Both the position numbers and the translations under genes were made by a program. A stretch of DNA of 64,000 bases, taken from contig NZ_CP150265.1 in NCBI RefSeq assembly GCF_037976325.1, positions 4,583,501 to 4,647,500 on the forward strand. The letters run 5' to 3'. Positions 49,120 to 58,509 of this stretch are shown here, one piece after another. The notes beneath the pieces were generated by a model. It was given only the letters and a program-made list of their open reading frames with translations. It was not told the DNA's origin and ran no database searches. Origin of the DNA: Paenibacillus sp. FSL K6-3182. GTDB taxonomy: Bacteria > Bacillota > Bacilli > Paenibacillales > Paenibacillaceae. Position 1 is the first letter of the stretch, and the number at the start of each line of letters is the position of its first letter.

Positions 49120-49221
49120 GAGTACATCCCCTTTCTCAATCCAACAATTGGACAAGGTTGTTTCATAACGATTATAATAAATCTGGTATTGACCATATCT
49201 TTTAGAGGAGGAAATTTACAA

Positions 49222-49740
49222 ATGACACAAGAACGTAATGGAGCTGCCACATTCAAAGGCAACCCGATCACATTAGTAGGTCCAGAACTTAAAGCAGGGG
49301 ACAAAGCCCCAGATTTCAATCTTAACAAATCACTTGTCGAAAATGTTTCCCTCAAGGACTACTCCGGTAAAATCAAACTAATCAGCGTTGTGCCTTCAAT
49401 CGACACTGGCGTTTGCGATGCACAAACTCGTCGCTTTAACGAAGCTGCTGGCGAACTAGGCGACAATGTTGTTGTCCTAACTGTCAGCGTTGATCTACCG
49501 TTCGCACAAGCACGCTGGTGCGGTGCTGCAGGTATCGACAAAGTTGTGCTGCTGTCTGACTACAAAGCGCATAGCTTTGGTGAATCATATGGCGTATATA
49601 TTAAAGAACTTGGTTTGGATCAACGTTCGATCTTCGTTATCGATGCTAATGATACGATCCAATATGTTGAATATTTGCCTGAAATGACAGAGCACCCGAA
49701 TTACGAGCAAGCAATCAACGCTGTAAAAGCACTCGTGTAA
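49222..49740 (+). CDS. tpx: Thiol peroxidase Tpx
   Basis: Atypical 2-Cys peroxiredoxin that reduces hydroperoxides with thioredoxin, 172 residues. The peroxidatic Cys is in SVVPSIDTGVCDAQTRRFNE (about residue 60). The resolving Cys is in RWCGAAGID (about residue 95). Both are conserved Tpx positions. ATG 49222 follows GAGGAGG. Length is normal. Confidence 0.96.
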   Translation: MTQERNGAATFKGNPITLVGPELKAGDKAPDFNLNKSLVENVSLKDYSGKIKLISVVPSIDTGVCDAQTRRFNEAAGELGDNVVVLTVSVDLPFAQARWCGAAGIDKVVLLSDYKAHSFGESYGVYIKELGLDQRSIFVIDANDTIQYVEYLPEMTEHPNYEQAINAVKALV

Positions 49741-49773
49741 ATTCAAAACAAAGAAGTTTTTCAGCACTATTGC

Positions 49774-49812
49774 AAACAAAGCGAGTGAAGGCTACCCTTC
49801 CTCGCTTTGTTT
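49774..49812. terminator. Bidirectional terminator after tpx
   Basis: AAACAAAGCGAG/CTCGCTTTGTTT stem with an inner GAAGG/CCTTC pair between tpx and the convergent DUF1499-like gene. Confidence 0.82.
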
Positions 49813-49817
49813 ATGAA

Positions 49818-50210
49818 TTAATTATTTACTTTAAATGCAGCTAGCTTCTTATCAAGCGTACGATATAAATCCATAATGACTCTGTAATTAGAACCAAGAT
49901 CCCCTAGTGAGCCGCGGGATGCTGAATAAATATCGACAGCTGATTGGAGCGGATTTACGCTAATAACGGAAACGGTAATGTCCATCGTTCTTCCAAATGC
50001 TGTGCGCTTCTCCAGCACAATCTCCCCTACGGATTGCACCTCATGAAGCACCTTATATCCTTGCATTTTCTTAAGAGTCGATATCACTTCTTCCCAAGCC
50101 TTATCTTTCGACAGCTTGTAGAAATGAGATTTGAGCATTGGATCCTTAGCCCTGTCGCCCGTCTGTTCATGACTGCGCAGCAGCCCGATCAAGGTCCGCT
50201 TCAACAACAA
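49818..50210 (-). CDS. DUF1499-like conserved protein
   Basis: 130 residues. Residues about 60-125 read GEIVLEKRTAFGRTMDITVS, then VDIYSASRGSLGDLGSNYRV and IMDLYRTLDKKL, which resembles the DUF1499 pattern (SxSRxGxxDxGxN). No signal peptide. Three TTG codons in a row (50210, 50207, 50204) follow GGAGGGGGAG; any could start it. Function unknown. Confidence 0.72.
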   Translation of the reverse strand: MLLKRTLIGLLRSHEQTGDRAKDPMLKSHFYKLSKDKAWEEVISTLKKMQGYKVLHEVQSVGEIVLEKRTAFGRTMDITVSVISVNPLQSAVDIYSASRGSLGDLGSNYRVIMDLYRTLDKKLAAFKVNN

Positions 50211-50270
50211 CGATCTCCCCCTCCGGCATCTATGTACATTACTCTATATGATACCATGATTTGTCCCATG

Positions 50271-50308
50271 AAAAAAGAGCTATCACTGGATTTAACCAGC
50301 AAATGCTC
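50271..50308 (-). terminator. Terminator of the candidate RNA
   Basis: Minus-strand stem AGAGC...CTGG/CCAG...GCTCT with a TTAAAT loop, followed by six T. The plus side has a weaker T run. Confidence 0.65.
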
Positions 50309-50503
50309 TTTATTTGAAAATGAGAACCCGCCTATGCCGTCCGACTCACATGTTTCTGAACCCGCTTACGCAGGTGGGTGACCGCAGAACCGCTTTTGAG
50401 ATCCCCTTTCGGGGGCATGTCAGCTGCGTCTCGATGTTGGTCTCCCGTGAAACAGCCATTGGTTCAAAACAGCGTAAAGCCGTAACGAGCATCGCAGGAG
50501 GTA
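50271..50503 (-). ncRNA. Candidate structured RNA, 6S-like rod
   Basis: A 233-nt minus-strand unit with its own promoter and terminator and no credible protein. The fold read by eye is a rod. The apical stem is CCCC/GGGG within TGA...TCA, above GACGCAG/CTGCGGTC (about 50380-50430). A large open middle follows, then an 11-bp stem TGTTT-GAACC/GGTTCA-AAACA (50351-50362 with 50461-50471) and a weaker outer pairing near the ends. A long rod with a central bubble is the plan of 6S RNA, but the sequence is not one I can assign. It could also be another Bacillales RNA family. Confidence 0.5.
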
Positions 50504-50509
50504 TTGCTT

Positions 50510-50538
50510 ATTATAGACTGAACAAAAGAAAAAGTAAA
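50510..50538 (-). promoter_or_regulatory. Promoter of the candidate RNA
   Basis: TTTACT (50533-50538), 17 nt, TATAAT (50510-50515) on the minus strand, in the gap after the DUF624 gene. A strong sigma-A type promoter with no protein start behind it until 50210. Confidence 0.65.
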
Positions 50539-50551
50539 CTTTGATGGGCTG

Positions 50552-51328
50552 TTATTTACTGGAGCCGCTCGAATCTTCTTTAACCAAATCGATACGGTCT
50601 AGCTCAGCTGCTTTCTCCGCTTCTTCTTCCTCTGCCAAACGCGCTTTCTCCGCTTGGTCTTGAAGCTTCTGGTAAATCAAGTTGAAGTTCCAGAACGCCA
50701 GGTAAGCGATGATGCTGCCCATAAAGAAAGGAATAAGAAAAGTGAATCTAGTACTGAAATACATAACCGCGCCGCTCATAATCGCTGTTGAAAGCGAACG
50801 AAAAGGTTTGCCGATCGTAATGAGAACAGCGTTTTTCAGTAATTGAAACGTTTTCATATGATAGTGGACAAGCATAGAGAAAAAATTAAATAACGATACG
50901 ATTAACAGCAGCAAAAATGCAATGAAAATGTATGAAAGCAAATTCAATTGTTCACGATATACGATAAAGTCAACAACCATAATTGCAAGCAGTATCGTAT
51001 AAATAATACCGCCTAGCATACTTTGCTTATAATTTTCCTTGTATCCGCGGAAGAACGTTTTGAACAGCGCAACGTCACTCTCTCCCATTACCCATTTGCG
51101 CGCAACCGCAAACATAGCTGCTGTTGCTGGAAATAAGGAGAACGGCGCGACGACTGCCATCGCAATAAGAGCGGAATAGATTTGATTGACATCCTGTGAC
51201 AAAACCAATCCCCATGCAAAAAAAGCGAATGGAATCGAACAGATCAACCACAAAACATTAATAACTGCCAATCTCATGATCCATTCCGAAATTCGGTAAA
51301 ACCCACCCATTAGCCCCTTTGGTTCCAT
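50552..51328 (-). CDS. DUF624 (YesL-like) membrane protein
   Basis: 258 residues with about five to six hydrophobic segments. The opening LMGGFYRISEWIMRLAVINVLW is the DUF624 pattern seen in YesL. The C-terminal 40 residues are charged (EKARLAEEEEAEKAAELDRI) and likely cytoplasmic. Relatives often sit beside sugar-uptake operons, but here there is none. Function unknown. Confidence 0.85.
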   Translation of the reverse strand: MEPKGLMGGFYRISEWIMRLAVINVLWLICSIPFAFFAWGLVLSQDVNQIYSALIAMAVVAPFSLFPATAAMFAVARKWVMGESDVALFKTFFRGYKENYKQSMLGGIIYTILLAIMVVDFIVYREQLNLLSYIFIAFLLLLIVSLFNFFSMLVHYHMKTFQLLKNAVLITIGKPFRSLSTAIMSGAVMYFSTRFTFLIPFFMGSIIAYLAFWNFNLIYQKLQDQAEKARLAEEEEAEKAAELDRIDLVKEDSSGSSK

Positions 51329-51430
51329 CGGATCTGCCTCCAGAAAAGTAAGATTACTCCCACTAGACTACAAAGTATAGCGGAATTCGTATATCTGTTT
51401 TGTAATAAGACAACCAATAGAATAATAATA

Positions 51431-51487
51431 AAAAAATCGAGGTCGTCCAGATGCCCGTTAGGGATCACGGACTTCCTCGATTTTTTT
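51431..51487 (-). terminator. Terminator after cshA
   Basis: AAAAAATCGAGG...GTCC/GGAC...CCTCGATTTTTTT stem between cshA and the DUF624 gene, with T7 on the plus side and T6 on the minus side. Confidence 0.85.
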
Positions 51488-51509
51488 GGTTATACAAGGG
51501 AAACGATTA

Positions 51510-53126
51510 TTAGTTATTTACATAACCGTCGGAAGAGCTTTTTGGACGACGGTTTTCTGGACGCCCTTCGCTGCTTCTTTTACCAGCGTAGCCGCCGCCA
51601 CTGCTGCTGCCGCCACGGGACTCATAGCCACCGCGTGAGCTGCCGCCAGTACTGCTGCCGCTGCTGCGTCTGTCATCGCGACCGCGATATCCGCCGCCAC
51701 CGCTGCCGCCAGTGCTGCTGCTGCGATTGCCGCCGTATGAAGAGGACGAACCGCTGCGGTTGAATGGACGACCGTTTGAACGAATGTCCGGCTTGCGTTT
51801 TTTCGCGCGAAGCGGATCTTCCGGTGTCAATTCGATTTCTACGTTTTTCTTCTCGCCAGTCAGCAATTTAATTGCTGCTGAGAGCAAGTGAACGGAATCA
51901 TATTGCTCAAGCAATTGAATCGAAATCGCTTTGTACTCAGAGAACTCTTCGTTTTGAACGACTTCAAGAAGACGTTCAGCTGTTACGCGTTGTTTGCCTT
52001 CAATCGCTTCTGCGATGCTTGGAAGCGGCTTGCGGTTCATCTTCTGACGCGTTACTTTCTCGATGAAATGCAAGTGGTCCGTTTCACGAGGTGTAACGAA
52101 TGACCAAGCTGTACCTTCTTTACCTGCGCGGCCTGTACGACCGATACGGTGAACATAGCTCTCAGGATCTTGCGGAAGGTCAAAGTTGATAACATGCGTT
52201 ACGCCGGATACATCAAGGCCACGAGCAGCAACGTCAGTCGCTACCAATACATCGATGCTGCCATCACGGAATTTACGCATTACGCTGTCGCGTTGGTTCT
52301 GCGACAAGTCGCCGTGCAAACCGTCTGCAGTATATCCACGTTTTTGAAGCGCTTCGCTAAGCTCATCAACCCGACGTTTTGTACGACCGAAAATGATAGC
52401 TAGCTCAGGGGATTCCATATCAAGCAAGCGGCTAAGCGCTTCGAACTTCTGGCGCTCATGCACTTCAATATAAGATTGCTCAATAAGTGGAGCTGTGATT
52501 TGTTTTGGAATAACTGAAACATGCTCAGGGTTTTTCAGAAATTGCTGTGCAAGCTTCTGAATGTTTGCTGGCATTGTTGCAGAGAACAGCATGGTGTGAC
52601 GCTCGTCTGGCACTTGCTTAAGGATAGATTGAATATCCTCCATGAAGCCCATATCAAGCATTTCATCTGCTTCATCCAAAATAACGGTTTGTACATCTTC
52701 AAGACGGATTGTTTTGCGGTTGATGTGATCAAGCAAACGTCCTGGTGTACCGATAATAATTTGAGGCTTCTTCTTCAATGCACGGATTTGACGACCAATT
52801 TCTTGTCCGCCATAAATCGGCAACGAGCGAAGACCTTTGTACCTTGTTAGCTTCCCGATCTCGTCAGCCACTTGAATAGCGAGTTCACGGGTTGGCGTCA
52901 TTATTAATGCGACAATGCGTTCCTCGCTTGTCGGAATTTTGTTAATGAGCGGAATTCCGAATGCCGCTGTCTTTCCTGTACCCGTTTGTGCTTGGCCAAT
53001 TAAATCTTGTCCCGCCATAGCAATAGGGATAGCTTTGTCTTGAATCGGGGTAGATTCCTCGAATCCAAGTTCGGTAATTGCTTGTAACACTTTTGGTTCC
53101 AAGCCAAATTCAGCAAATGTTTTCAA
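51510..53126 (-). CDS. cshA: DEAD-box RNA helicase CshA
   Basis: RNA helicase of 538 residues with the full motif set: [12 protein letters not shown] (Q motif), [32 protein letters not shown] and [10 protein letters not shown]. The middle (about 380-420) continues as the CshA dimer region. The C-terminal tail from about 435 is Gly/Ser/Arg-rich ([20 protein letters not shown]). It resembles CshA of Bacillus, linked to the RNA degradosome and cold adaptation. Starts at ATG 53126. Confidence 0.94.
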   Translation of the reverse strand: MKTFAEFGLEPKVLQAITELGFEESTPIQDKAIPIAMAGQDLIGQAQTGTGKTAAFGIPLINKIPTSEERIVALIMTPTRELAIQVADEIGKLTRYKGLRSLPIYGGQEIGRQIRALKKKPQIIIGTPGRLLDHINRKTIRLEDVQTVILDEADEMLDMGFMEDIQSILKQVPDERHTMLFSATMPANIQKLAQQFLKNPEHVSVIPKQITAPLIEQSYIEVHERQKFEALSRLLDMESPELAIIFGRTKRRVDELSEALQKRGYTADGLHGDLSQNQRDSVMRKFRDGSIDVLVATDVAARGLDVSGVTHVINFDLPQDPESYVHRIGRTGRAGKEGTAWSFVTPRETDHLHFIEKVTRQKMNRKPLPSIAEAIEGKQRVTAERLLEVVQNEEFSEYKAISIQLLEQYDSVHLLSAAIKLLTGEKKNVEIELTPEDPLRAKKRKPDIRSNGRPFNRSGSSSSYGGNRSSSTGGSGGGGYRGRDDRRSSGSSTGGSSRGGYESRGGSSSGGGYAGKRSSEGRPENRRPKSSSDGYVNN

Positions 53127-53281
53127 ACTTTTCTCAAACTCCTTTTATCTGCAGCCTACTTAAGAATATCCAAATCATTATAGCACACAATCAATCATGA
53201 ATACCAGCAAACCAATTTAAGCCATACTAAGCATGCCAAAATAAAGGAATTAAACAAGTCGGTTGCATTGGAGCGATTTTA

Positions 53282-54121
53282 TTGAATCCGCATTCCCTGC
53301 GTTACCTTTTTACAATCCCAATGATGACGATAGGCGCCTTCCTTATCGCACTGGGCTTCAATTTTTTTCTAATTCCGCACCAGCTGCTTAGCGGTGGAAT
53401 ATCTGGTATTTCCATGATGGTCGGCTATATTACGGGCGGAAACATCGCCTTGCTTTATTTTATCCTCAATGTGCCGGTGCTATTATGGGGATGGTTTATC
53501 GTAGGTCATCGCTTTATTATATGGAGCGTCTACACCGTTGTCGCCTCTACGGTGTTCTTACAGATCATACCCGTCATGAAAATTGCGGATGACCTTATGC
53601 TTGGCGCTGTATTCGGCGGGATTATAGTCGGGTTTGGCAGCGGCTTAACACTTCGGTACGGCGGCTCATCAGGCGGTTTCGATATTATTGCCTCGATTGC
53701 AACGCGTAAACACGATTGGCCAATAGGCATGATTATATTTTTATTGAATGGCGTAGTCATTGCAGTGTTGATTTTGTTTACGAAGGACTGGAATTTAGCC
53801 TTATACTCGCTCGTCGCTATTTTTTCCGCTGGAAAAGTAGTAGATCTCATCCACGTGAGGCATATTAAACTTACGGCCTTCATCATCACGACCAAAACCG
53901 AAGAGCTGCTCGCAAAGCTGCTCTTGCACCCGCGCGGAATTACAATAATAAAAACACGCGGTGCATATTCTTCGGGTGATCGCGATATGCTGATGACTGT
54001 AAGAACGAAATATGAAATAGCAGAGCTTTGCAAAACGATTACCACCATCGACCCGCGTGCATTCATTAACATCGTAGAAACGGTTGGTGTCATCGGCGAT
54101 TTTTACAAGCCAAAAGACTAA
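53282..54121 (+). CDS. YitT-family membrane protein (DUF161/DUF2179)
   Basis: 279 residues. Five to six hydrophobic segments in the first 180, with HQLLSGGISGISMMVGYITG and GSGLTLRYGGSSGGFDIIAS as family marks. A soluble C-terminal DUF2179 domain follows (RGITIIKTRGAYSSGDRDML). TTG 53282 has GGAG 8 nt upstream. Transport role is suspected in the family, but no substrate is established. Confidence 0.9.
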   Translation: MNPHSLRYLFTIPMMTIGAFLIALGFNFFLIPHQLLSGGISGISMMVGYITGGNIALLYFILNVPVLLWGWFIVGHRFIIWSVYTVVASTVFLQIIPVMKIADDLMLGAVFGGIIVGFGSGLTLRYGGSSGGFDIIASIATRKHDWPIGMIIFLLNGVVIAVLILFTKDWNLALYSLVAIFSAGKVVDLIHVRHIKLTAFIITTKTEELLAKLLLHPRGITIIKTRGAYSSGDRDMLMTVRTKYEIAELCKTITTIDPRAFINIVETVGVIGDFYKPKD

Positions 54122-54259
54122 ATCATATACGCAGGTATGGATTTTACACCGTATCCCTATGTTTTTGAAAATGATCCTGATATAATGTTTGTATCCCGTA
54201 GTTTGGTTTCTTGCCATATGATTTCCCCTAAACATTAGATATGAAAGGGTGAGGCTCAG

Positions 54260-54454
54260 GTGGATATGGAAACGGTCAAATTGTCTCAAATTGTAGAGAA
54301 GCTAGCCCCAGAGCTCAGTCCTTTTCTTACGAAACGCGAATTGGACATCAGCATTGTGCTGCGTGACGGTCTTGCAGTATTAGAGCCTGCTGACGCAATG
54401 GAAATTGTGCAGCACAGTATTTGCAATCAGCAGAGAGAAGCTTTGTTACAATGA
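54260..54454 (+). CDS. Small hypothetical protein, 64 residues
   Basis: Open frame VDMETVKLSQIVEKLAPELS then KRELDISIVLRDGLAVLEPA. It is soluble, acidic-to-neutral and helical in pattern. GTG 54260 or ATG 54266 may start it; a GTGAGG site is close before. A terminator-like hairpin follows at 54485, which supports a real short gene. I do not recognise the family. Confidence 0.55.
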   Translation: MDMETVKLSQIVEKLAPELSPFLTKRELDISIVLRDGLAVLEPADAMEIVQHSICNQQREALLQ

Positions 54455-54484
54455 CAATGCGGGACACACACGGATTATTTATGC

Positions 54485-54518
54485 GCCAGTCGAGTCACAC
54501 TCGGCTGGCTTTTGTTTG
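54485..54518 (+). terminator. Terminator after the 64-residue gene
   Basis: GCCAGTCGAG/CTCGGCTGGC stem with a 5-nt loop and TTTTGTTTGTTT. The following region to 54682 shows no gene. Confidence 0.75.
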
Positions 54519-54682
54519 TTTTGCAGGAAAACGGTGTCGATAATCCCCTATTCGCAAGTCATTATTTCAGCTTTTTAGCAAATTTTCAATATGAGTTTTA
54601 TGACAATTGTAAAAAAGTTAATGACCCAGACATGCCATCTGCTTTATAATTTGAACAGAATAGCTAACGGGGAGAGAGCAAA

Positions 54683-55879
54683 ATGGACAACATCATTTCA
54701 ACATTGCTGCTGCTGTACAGCTTGCTCACTGGAAGCGGAGAGCATAACACCGCAGTGAAGCAGCTAGCAATTGCATACTTAAATTCCGCAGCTGGCCAAA
54801 CCATCATTGATCCGGATGCAGCTGCAAATGGAGGCGAACTCTCAGGGAAAAATCACGATGGACTCATCATAAAAGACCCGCAGCCTGAAACACCGCCGAT
54901 CAAAGGAATCTATGTAACTGCTCACAGCGCAGGCGGTGCGCGCATGGAATCACTTTTAAAGCTGCTTGACGACACGGACCTCAATAGCATGGTAATCGAT
55001 ATTAAAGATGACAACGGCTACATTACATATCCTACTACAACACCCGAACTGCTAGAGGTTGGCGCTTCGAAGAAGTATATCCGAGATATCAATGAACTTA
55101 TGCTTACTTTAAAAAAACATAATATTTATCCGATAGCCAGAATTGTAGTCTTCAAGGATACTGTGCTTGCGCGAAAGCAGCCTGAGCTGTCTTTCCTCCA
55201 GCAAGACGGAACGATATGGAAAAACAATCGCGGTGAGAGCTTCGTAAATCCTTATCGCAAAGAAGTATGGGATTATAATATTGCTGTCGCCAAGGAAGCA
55301 GCAAAGCTTGGCTTTAAGGAAATCCAATTTGACTATGTTCGGTTCCCAGAGGGCTTTGATAACAAATCAGATACACTAACCTTCAGCAAGGCTGATCAGA
55401 GCCGCGTGGACACAGTCGCTGGATTTGTCAAATATGCTAGAGAACAGCTGCAGCCGCTCGGTGTTAGGGTTTCGGTAGATATATTTGGTTATGCGGCATC
55501 CGTACCGACAGCCGAAGGCATTGGCCAAGATTTTGTGAAAATTTCAAATGATGTGCATGTCATTTCACCTATGGTTTATCCCAGTCACTATAGTACAGGA
55601 TGGTTTAAACAAAAGGATCCTGACAAAAGCCCATATGAGACTATAAAAGGCGCCATGCTCGATACGCATAAGAAGCTTGATCCGGGTACGGAGGTTAAAC
55701 CGATTATTCGCCCGTGGATTCAAGATTTCACTGCAAGCTGGTTAGGCGCTGGTCATTTTGTGAAGTATGGCAAAACGGAAGTCGAAGCTCAGATTAGAGC
55801 TTTGAAAGAAACAGGCATCAAGGAGTTTCTGCTATGGAATGCCGGAAACAAATACACTCCTAACGTAGATTATAATTAG
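54683..55879 (+). CDS. Putative glycoside hydrolase (DUF4015-like)
   Basis: 398 residues with a short hydrophobic start that may act as a signal. From about residue 72 comes a TIM-barrel-like domain: IKGIYVTAHSAGGARMESLL, NSMVIDIKDDNGYITYPTTT, AKLGFKEIQFDYVRFPEGFD (likely catalytic acidic residue) and VSVDIFGYAAS, then MVYPSHYSTGWF. This matches the DUF4015 putative glycosidase family. The sugar target is unknown. Single gene with terminator. Confidence 0.85.
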   Translation: MDNIISTLLLLYSLLTGSGEHNTAVKQLAIAYLNSAAGQTIIDPDAAANGGELSGKNHDGLIIKDPQPETPPIKGIYVTAHSAGGARMESLLKLLDDTDLNSMVIDIKDDNGYITYPTTTPELLEVGASKKYIRDINELMLTLKKHNIYPIARIVVFKDTVLARKQPELSFLQQDGTIWKNNRGESFVNPYRKEVWDYNIAVAKEAAKLGFKEIQFDYVRFPEGFDNKSDTLTFSKADQSRVDTVAGFVKYAREQLQPLGVRVSVDIFGYAASVPTAEGIGQDFVKISNDVHVISPMVYPSHYSTGWFKQKDPDKSPYETIKGAMLDTHKKLDPGTEVKPIIRPWIQDFTASWLGAGHFVKYGKTEVEAQIRALKETGIKEFLLWNAGNKYTPNVDYN

Positions 55880-55899
55880 CTTAAATCATATTTAAACTC

Positions 55900-55943
55900 A
55901 AAAAAGTCCACCTTCGCTTATTAAGCGGCGGTGGACTTTTTTT
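55900..55943. terminator. Bidirectional terminator between the hydrolase and pfkA
   Basis: AAAAAAGTCCACC/GGTGGACTTTTTTT stem with inner GCTTA/AAGC pairing, T runs on both strands. Confidence 0.88.
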
Positions 55944-55953
55944 ATATTTATTT

Positions 55954-56922
55954 TTATTGGGACAAACGAAGTGCCAGCTCGTACATATCCGTGTCAAATG
56001 GTTTCTTCGTATTGACAACAAGATCAATATCAGTCGTTACGAGCTCGCCTTTAACAACGCCGCAGCCTTTGCCTGAATCGCCAGCCATTAGCTGTCTAAC
56101 GGCAAAGTCACCAAGACGGCTTGCTAGAATACGATCGATTGCCGTCGGCGTACCGCCGCGTTGAATATGACCAAGCACAGTTACACGCGGCTCAATTCCG
56201 CTATTAGCAGTAATCTGTCTTGCTACCTCTTCACCTTTGCCCGCACCTTCTGCTACAACAATAATTGAATGACGCTTGCCTTTGGCAAAATTCGTCTTCA
56301 TACGCTCTGCAACCTCAGTAAGTTCAAAAGGAACCTCTGGTACAAGAATCGTCTCCGCACCGCTTGCTAGACCAGCATGCAGAGCGATATCGCCGCAATG
56401 ACGTCCCATAACTTCAACAACAGATGAACGCTCATGTGATGACATCGTGTCGCGAATTTTGTTAATCGCATCTACTACGATGCTGACCGCGGTATCAAAG
56501 CCGATTGTAATATCCGTGAACGGAATATCGTTATCAATCGTTCCTGGAAGTCCCATCGTTTTGATGCCCAGCTTGCTTAGCTTATTAGCGCCATGATACG
56601 AGCCGTCGCCGCCAATAACGACCAAACCGTCGATACCTCTAGCACGAAGCACTTCGGCACCGCGCTGTTGGCCTTCAGGTGTCATAAACTCCTTGCATCT
56701 AGCTGTTTGCAAAATTGTACCGCCGCGTTGAATAATATCGCCAACGCTTCTCAAGTCCATTTGTCTAAGGTCGTCATTGATAAGCCCTTGGTAACCCCTT
56801 TGCACTCCATATACATCCAAACCGTGATATAGTGCACTCCTTACAACAGCACGAACGGCTGCGTTCATTCCTTGCGAATCTCCTCCGCTTGTCAATACTG
56901 CGATTGATTTGACTGCAGACAT
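55954..56922 (-). CDS. pfkA: 6-phosphofructokinase
   Basis: ATP-dependent glycolytic kinase making fructose 1,6-bisphosphate, 322 residues. AVLTSGGDSQGMNAAVRAVV (ATP site), VIGGDGSYHGANKL, GLPGTIDNDIPFTDITIGFD (substrate and catalytic Asp region) and EVMGRHCGDIALHAGLASGA are all in place. ATG 56922 is chosen over ATG 56928, which touches the GGAGGA site. It is alone, without the pyk gene that often follows it. Confidence 0.97.
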   Translation of the reverse strand: MSAVKSIAVLTSGGDSQGMNAAVRAVVRSALYHGLDVYGVQRGYQGLINDDLRQMDLRSVGDIIQRGGTILQTARCKEFMTPEGQQRGAEVLRARGIDGLVVIGGDGSYHGANKLSKLGIKTMGLPGTIDNDIPFTDITIGFDTAVSIVVDAINKIRDTMSSHERSSVVEVMGRHCGDIALHAGLASGAETILVPEVPFELTEVAERMKTNFAKGKRHSIIVVAEGAGKGEEVARQITANSGIEPRVTVLGHIQRGGTPTAIDRILASRLGDFAVRQLMAGDSGKGCGVVKGELVTTDIDLVVNTKKPFDTDMYELALRLSQ

Positions 56923-56951
56923 GGTCATTCCTCCACATTTTTTATTTATAG

Positions 56952-58034
56952 TTAAGCCTGTTGTTTCCGAATCCAGATGCTGTTAATAAGGAAAAACAGA
57001 CGCGTAAGCGGGCTGTTCTTCATTAGCCTCCTAGAAACATTTCTGACATCCGCCTGGTGGCGAACCTTCGGGTCTGACAAATATAAGGCTAAGAGCCCTT
57101 CAATAATCAAACGATGAAAACGAGAAGCAGGAAGCTGCTTCACATCCTCACGCGCTCGGTTCACAATCGTACCGAGACGCTCAACAAGCAGACTGTCATT
57201 ATCATAATAATTGCAAAAATTAAGGTCTCCGCCTACTTGATCCTCTTCTTGATCGATTAAATAATCGAGCAGGATATGAAGTCCGCAAACATGCGGAAAA
57301 TAAATATTTTTGATCGCTGCAGCGTCCTGGGTGGATAAGCATGGCTCGCTTGCGGCTAAAAACAACATAAACATGCCCAGCGTCGAACCTGATGCCGCAG
57401 CAAATTCATTCCATTTCAGGTTTGGATAGTTCCCTCGATGCTGCTCCCACCATGCAAACAAATGCTCCTCGCGCAATTCCTTGCGTATATGCTTGTACAC
57501 CTGCAAATCGCCATATAAAGTGACTAGCTCGATCACATGCTGTTGAACACTCCCATAGGAAGGCAATTGCGCGACATGGATCTGACAAGTTCGCACCAGA
57601 TGATGCAAATAACCCCCATCATCTTTTTCATCGCGAAATGCATAATAATCCTGAAGCTGAGCTTCGGGATTGACGGCATCGAGCATCGATTGATGCAATA
57701 ATCGAAAATCATTCGGATCAAGAGAGGTGCTGCGATCACATAGATTATCCAAATAGTCGCTAATGGTCTGCAGCGCAACAATTAACGGTATGAGCACATG
57801 TCTGTGCTCTAAGTTCGCCGCTGCATATACTCCGCCGCCTTGGCAATGAAACTTCTTGCTATCCATACTGCTAAGAGCTTGTGTTCGCAGCTCAGCATCT
57901 GGTATTCGCAGTGCAAATACGCGATGTTGCTCGAGCTCTCGCGCCACTTCGGGAAGTACATATTTATATACGCGATGCATGAGCTTTAGTGGGCTCTGGG
58001 GCACTCGATGGCCTGTCAAAGTCGTCAATCTCAT
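56952..58034 (-). CDS. ytpB: Tetraprenyl-beta-curcumene synthase (YtpB, DUF2600)
   Basis: Terpene synthase that makes C35 tetraprenyl-beta-curcumene, a precursor of sesquarterpenes found in Bacillus spores. 360 residues, mostly helical. The Asp-rich motif ISDYLDNLCDRSTSL (near residue 93) is the expected metal-binding site. LHILLDYLIDQEEDQVGGDL is the second acidic region. ATG 58034 follows AGGAGAGG. The next gene upstream on this strand (58058) is a small protein of unknown role, 23 nt away. No tetraprenyl diphosphate synthase is seen here. Confidence 0.92.
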   Translation of the reverse strand: MRLTTLTGHRVPQSPLKLMHRVYKYVLPEVARELEQHRVFALRIPDAELRTQALSSMDSKKFHCQGGGVYAAANLEHRHVLIPLIVALQTISDYLDNLCDRSTSLDPNDFRLLHQSMLDAVNPEAQLQDYYAFRDEKDDGGYLHHLVRTCQIHVAQLPSYGSVQQHVIELVTLYGDLQVYKHIRKELREEHLFAWWEQHRGNYPNLKWNEFAAASGSTLGMFMLFLAASEPCLSTQDAAAIKNIYFPHVCGLHILLDYLIDQEEDQVGGDLNFCNYYDNDSLLVERLGTIVNRAREDVKQLPASRFHRLIIEGLLALYLSDPKVRHQADVRNVSRRLMKNSPLTRLFFLINSIWIRKQQA

Positions 58035-58057
58035 GATGCACCTCTCCTCAAAATCGT

Positions 58058-58375
58058 TCATGAATGCCAGCGCGGCTCTAATTGCTGCTCTAGGCGATAC
58101 CAAATATGAAGGTCGTTTATCCTACTTGCATAATCGGCAATTTCATAGTTTAGTATACAGGATTGCTCAAAGCTATCTTCTTCAAACAGCTTTGCCTGCT
58201 TTTCATTGATGAACGCTTCAAACTCTTTCACGCGATCGGGGATCGTCCCACGAATGAGTTCCCACTGCTCTACGATCGCAAGCTGTACAGCTGCTTCATA
58301 CTGCTCCCATTCCATTTCCAGCACGGGAATACGGATCCGAAGCCGTTCATTCCAGTCAAAACGATAAGCACCCAT
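58058..58375 (-). CDS. Hypothetical 105-residue protein upstream of ytpB
   Basis: Charged, helical protein beginning MGAYRFDWNERLRIRIPVLE, with WEQYEAAVQLAIVEQWELIR and HIWYRLEQQLEPRWHS. It contains many aromatic residues for its size and one Cys. No membrane segment. ATG 58375 follows GGAGG at good distance. The close 23-nt gap to ytpB suggests one operon. I do not recognise the family. Confidence 0.78.
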   Translation of the reverse strand: MGAYRFDWNERLRIRIPVLEMEWEQYEAAVQLAIVEQWELIRGTIPDRVKEFEAFINEKQAKLFEEDSFEQSCILNYEIADYASRINDLHIWYRLEQQLEPRWHS

Positions 58376-58509
58376 TGTAAACCTCCGCCTCTAAATGTAT
58401 CATCTCAGCTCATAATAATCCAGCTTCAAATCTCATTGGTTCGATAACTAATCCATGTTATACTGAGAACCATATTGTTTTTGTAAAGAGATGGAGTGAG
58501 CTTTAAAAG

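Noticed and set aside
50314..50544. 76-codon plus-strand frame in the 50.3-50.5 kb gap
   Set aside because: No good ribosome site, and its bases are taken up by nested pairings with a promoter and terminator on the other strand, so an RNA gene is the better reading.
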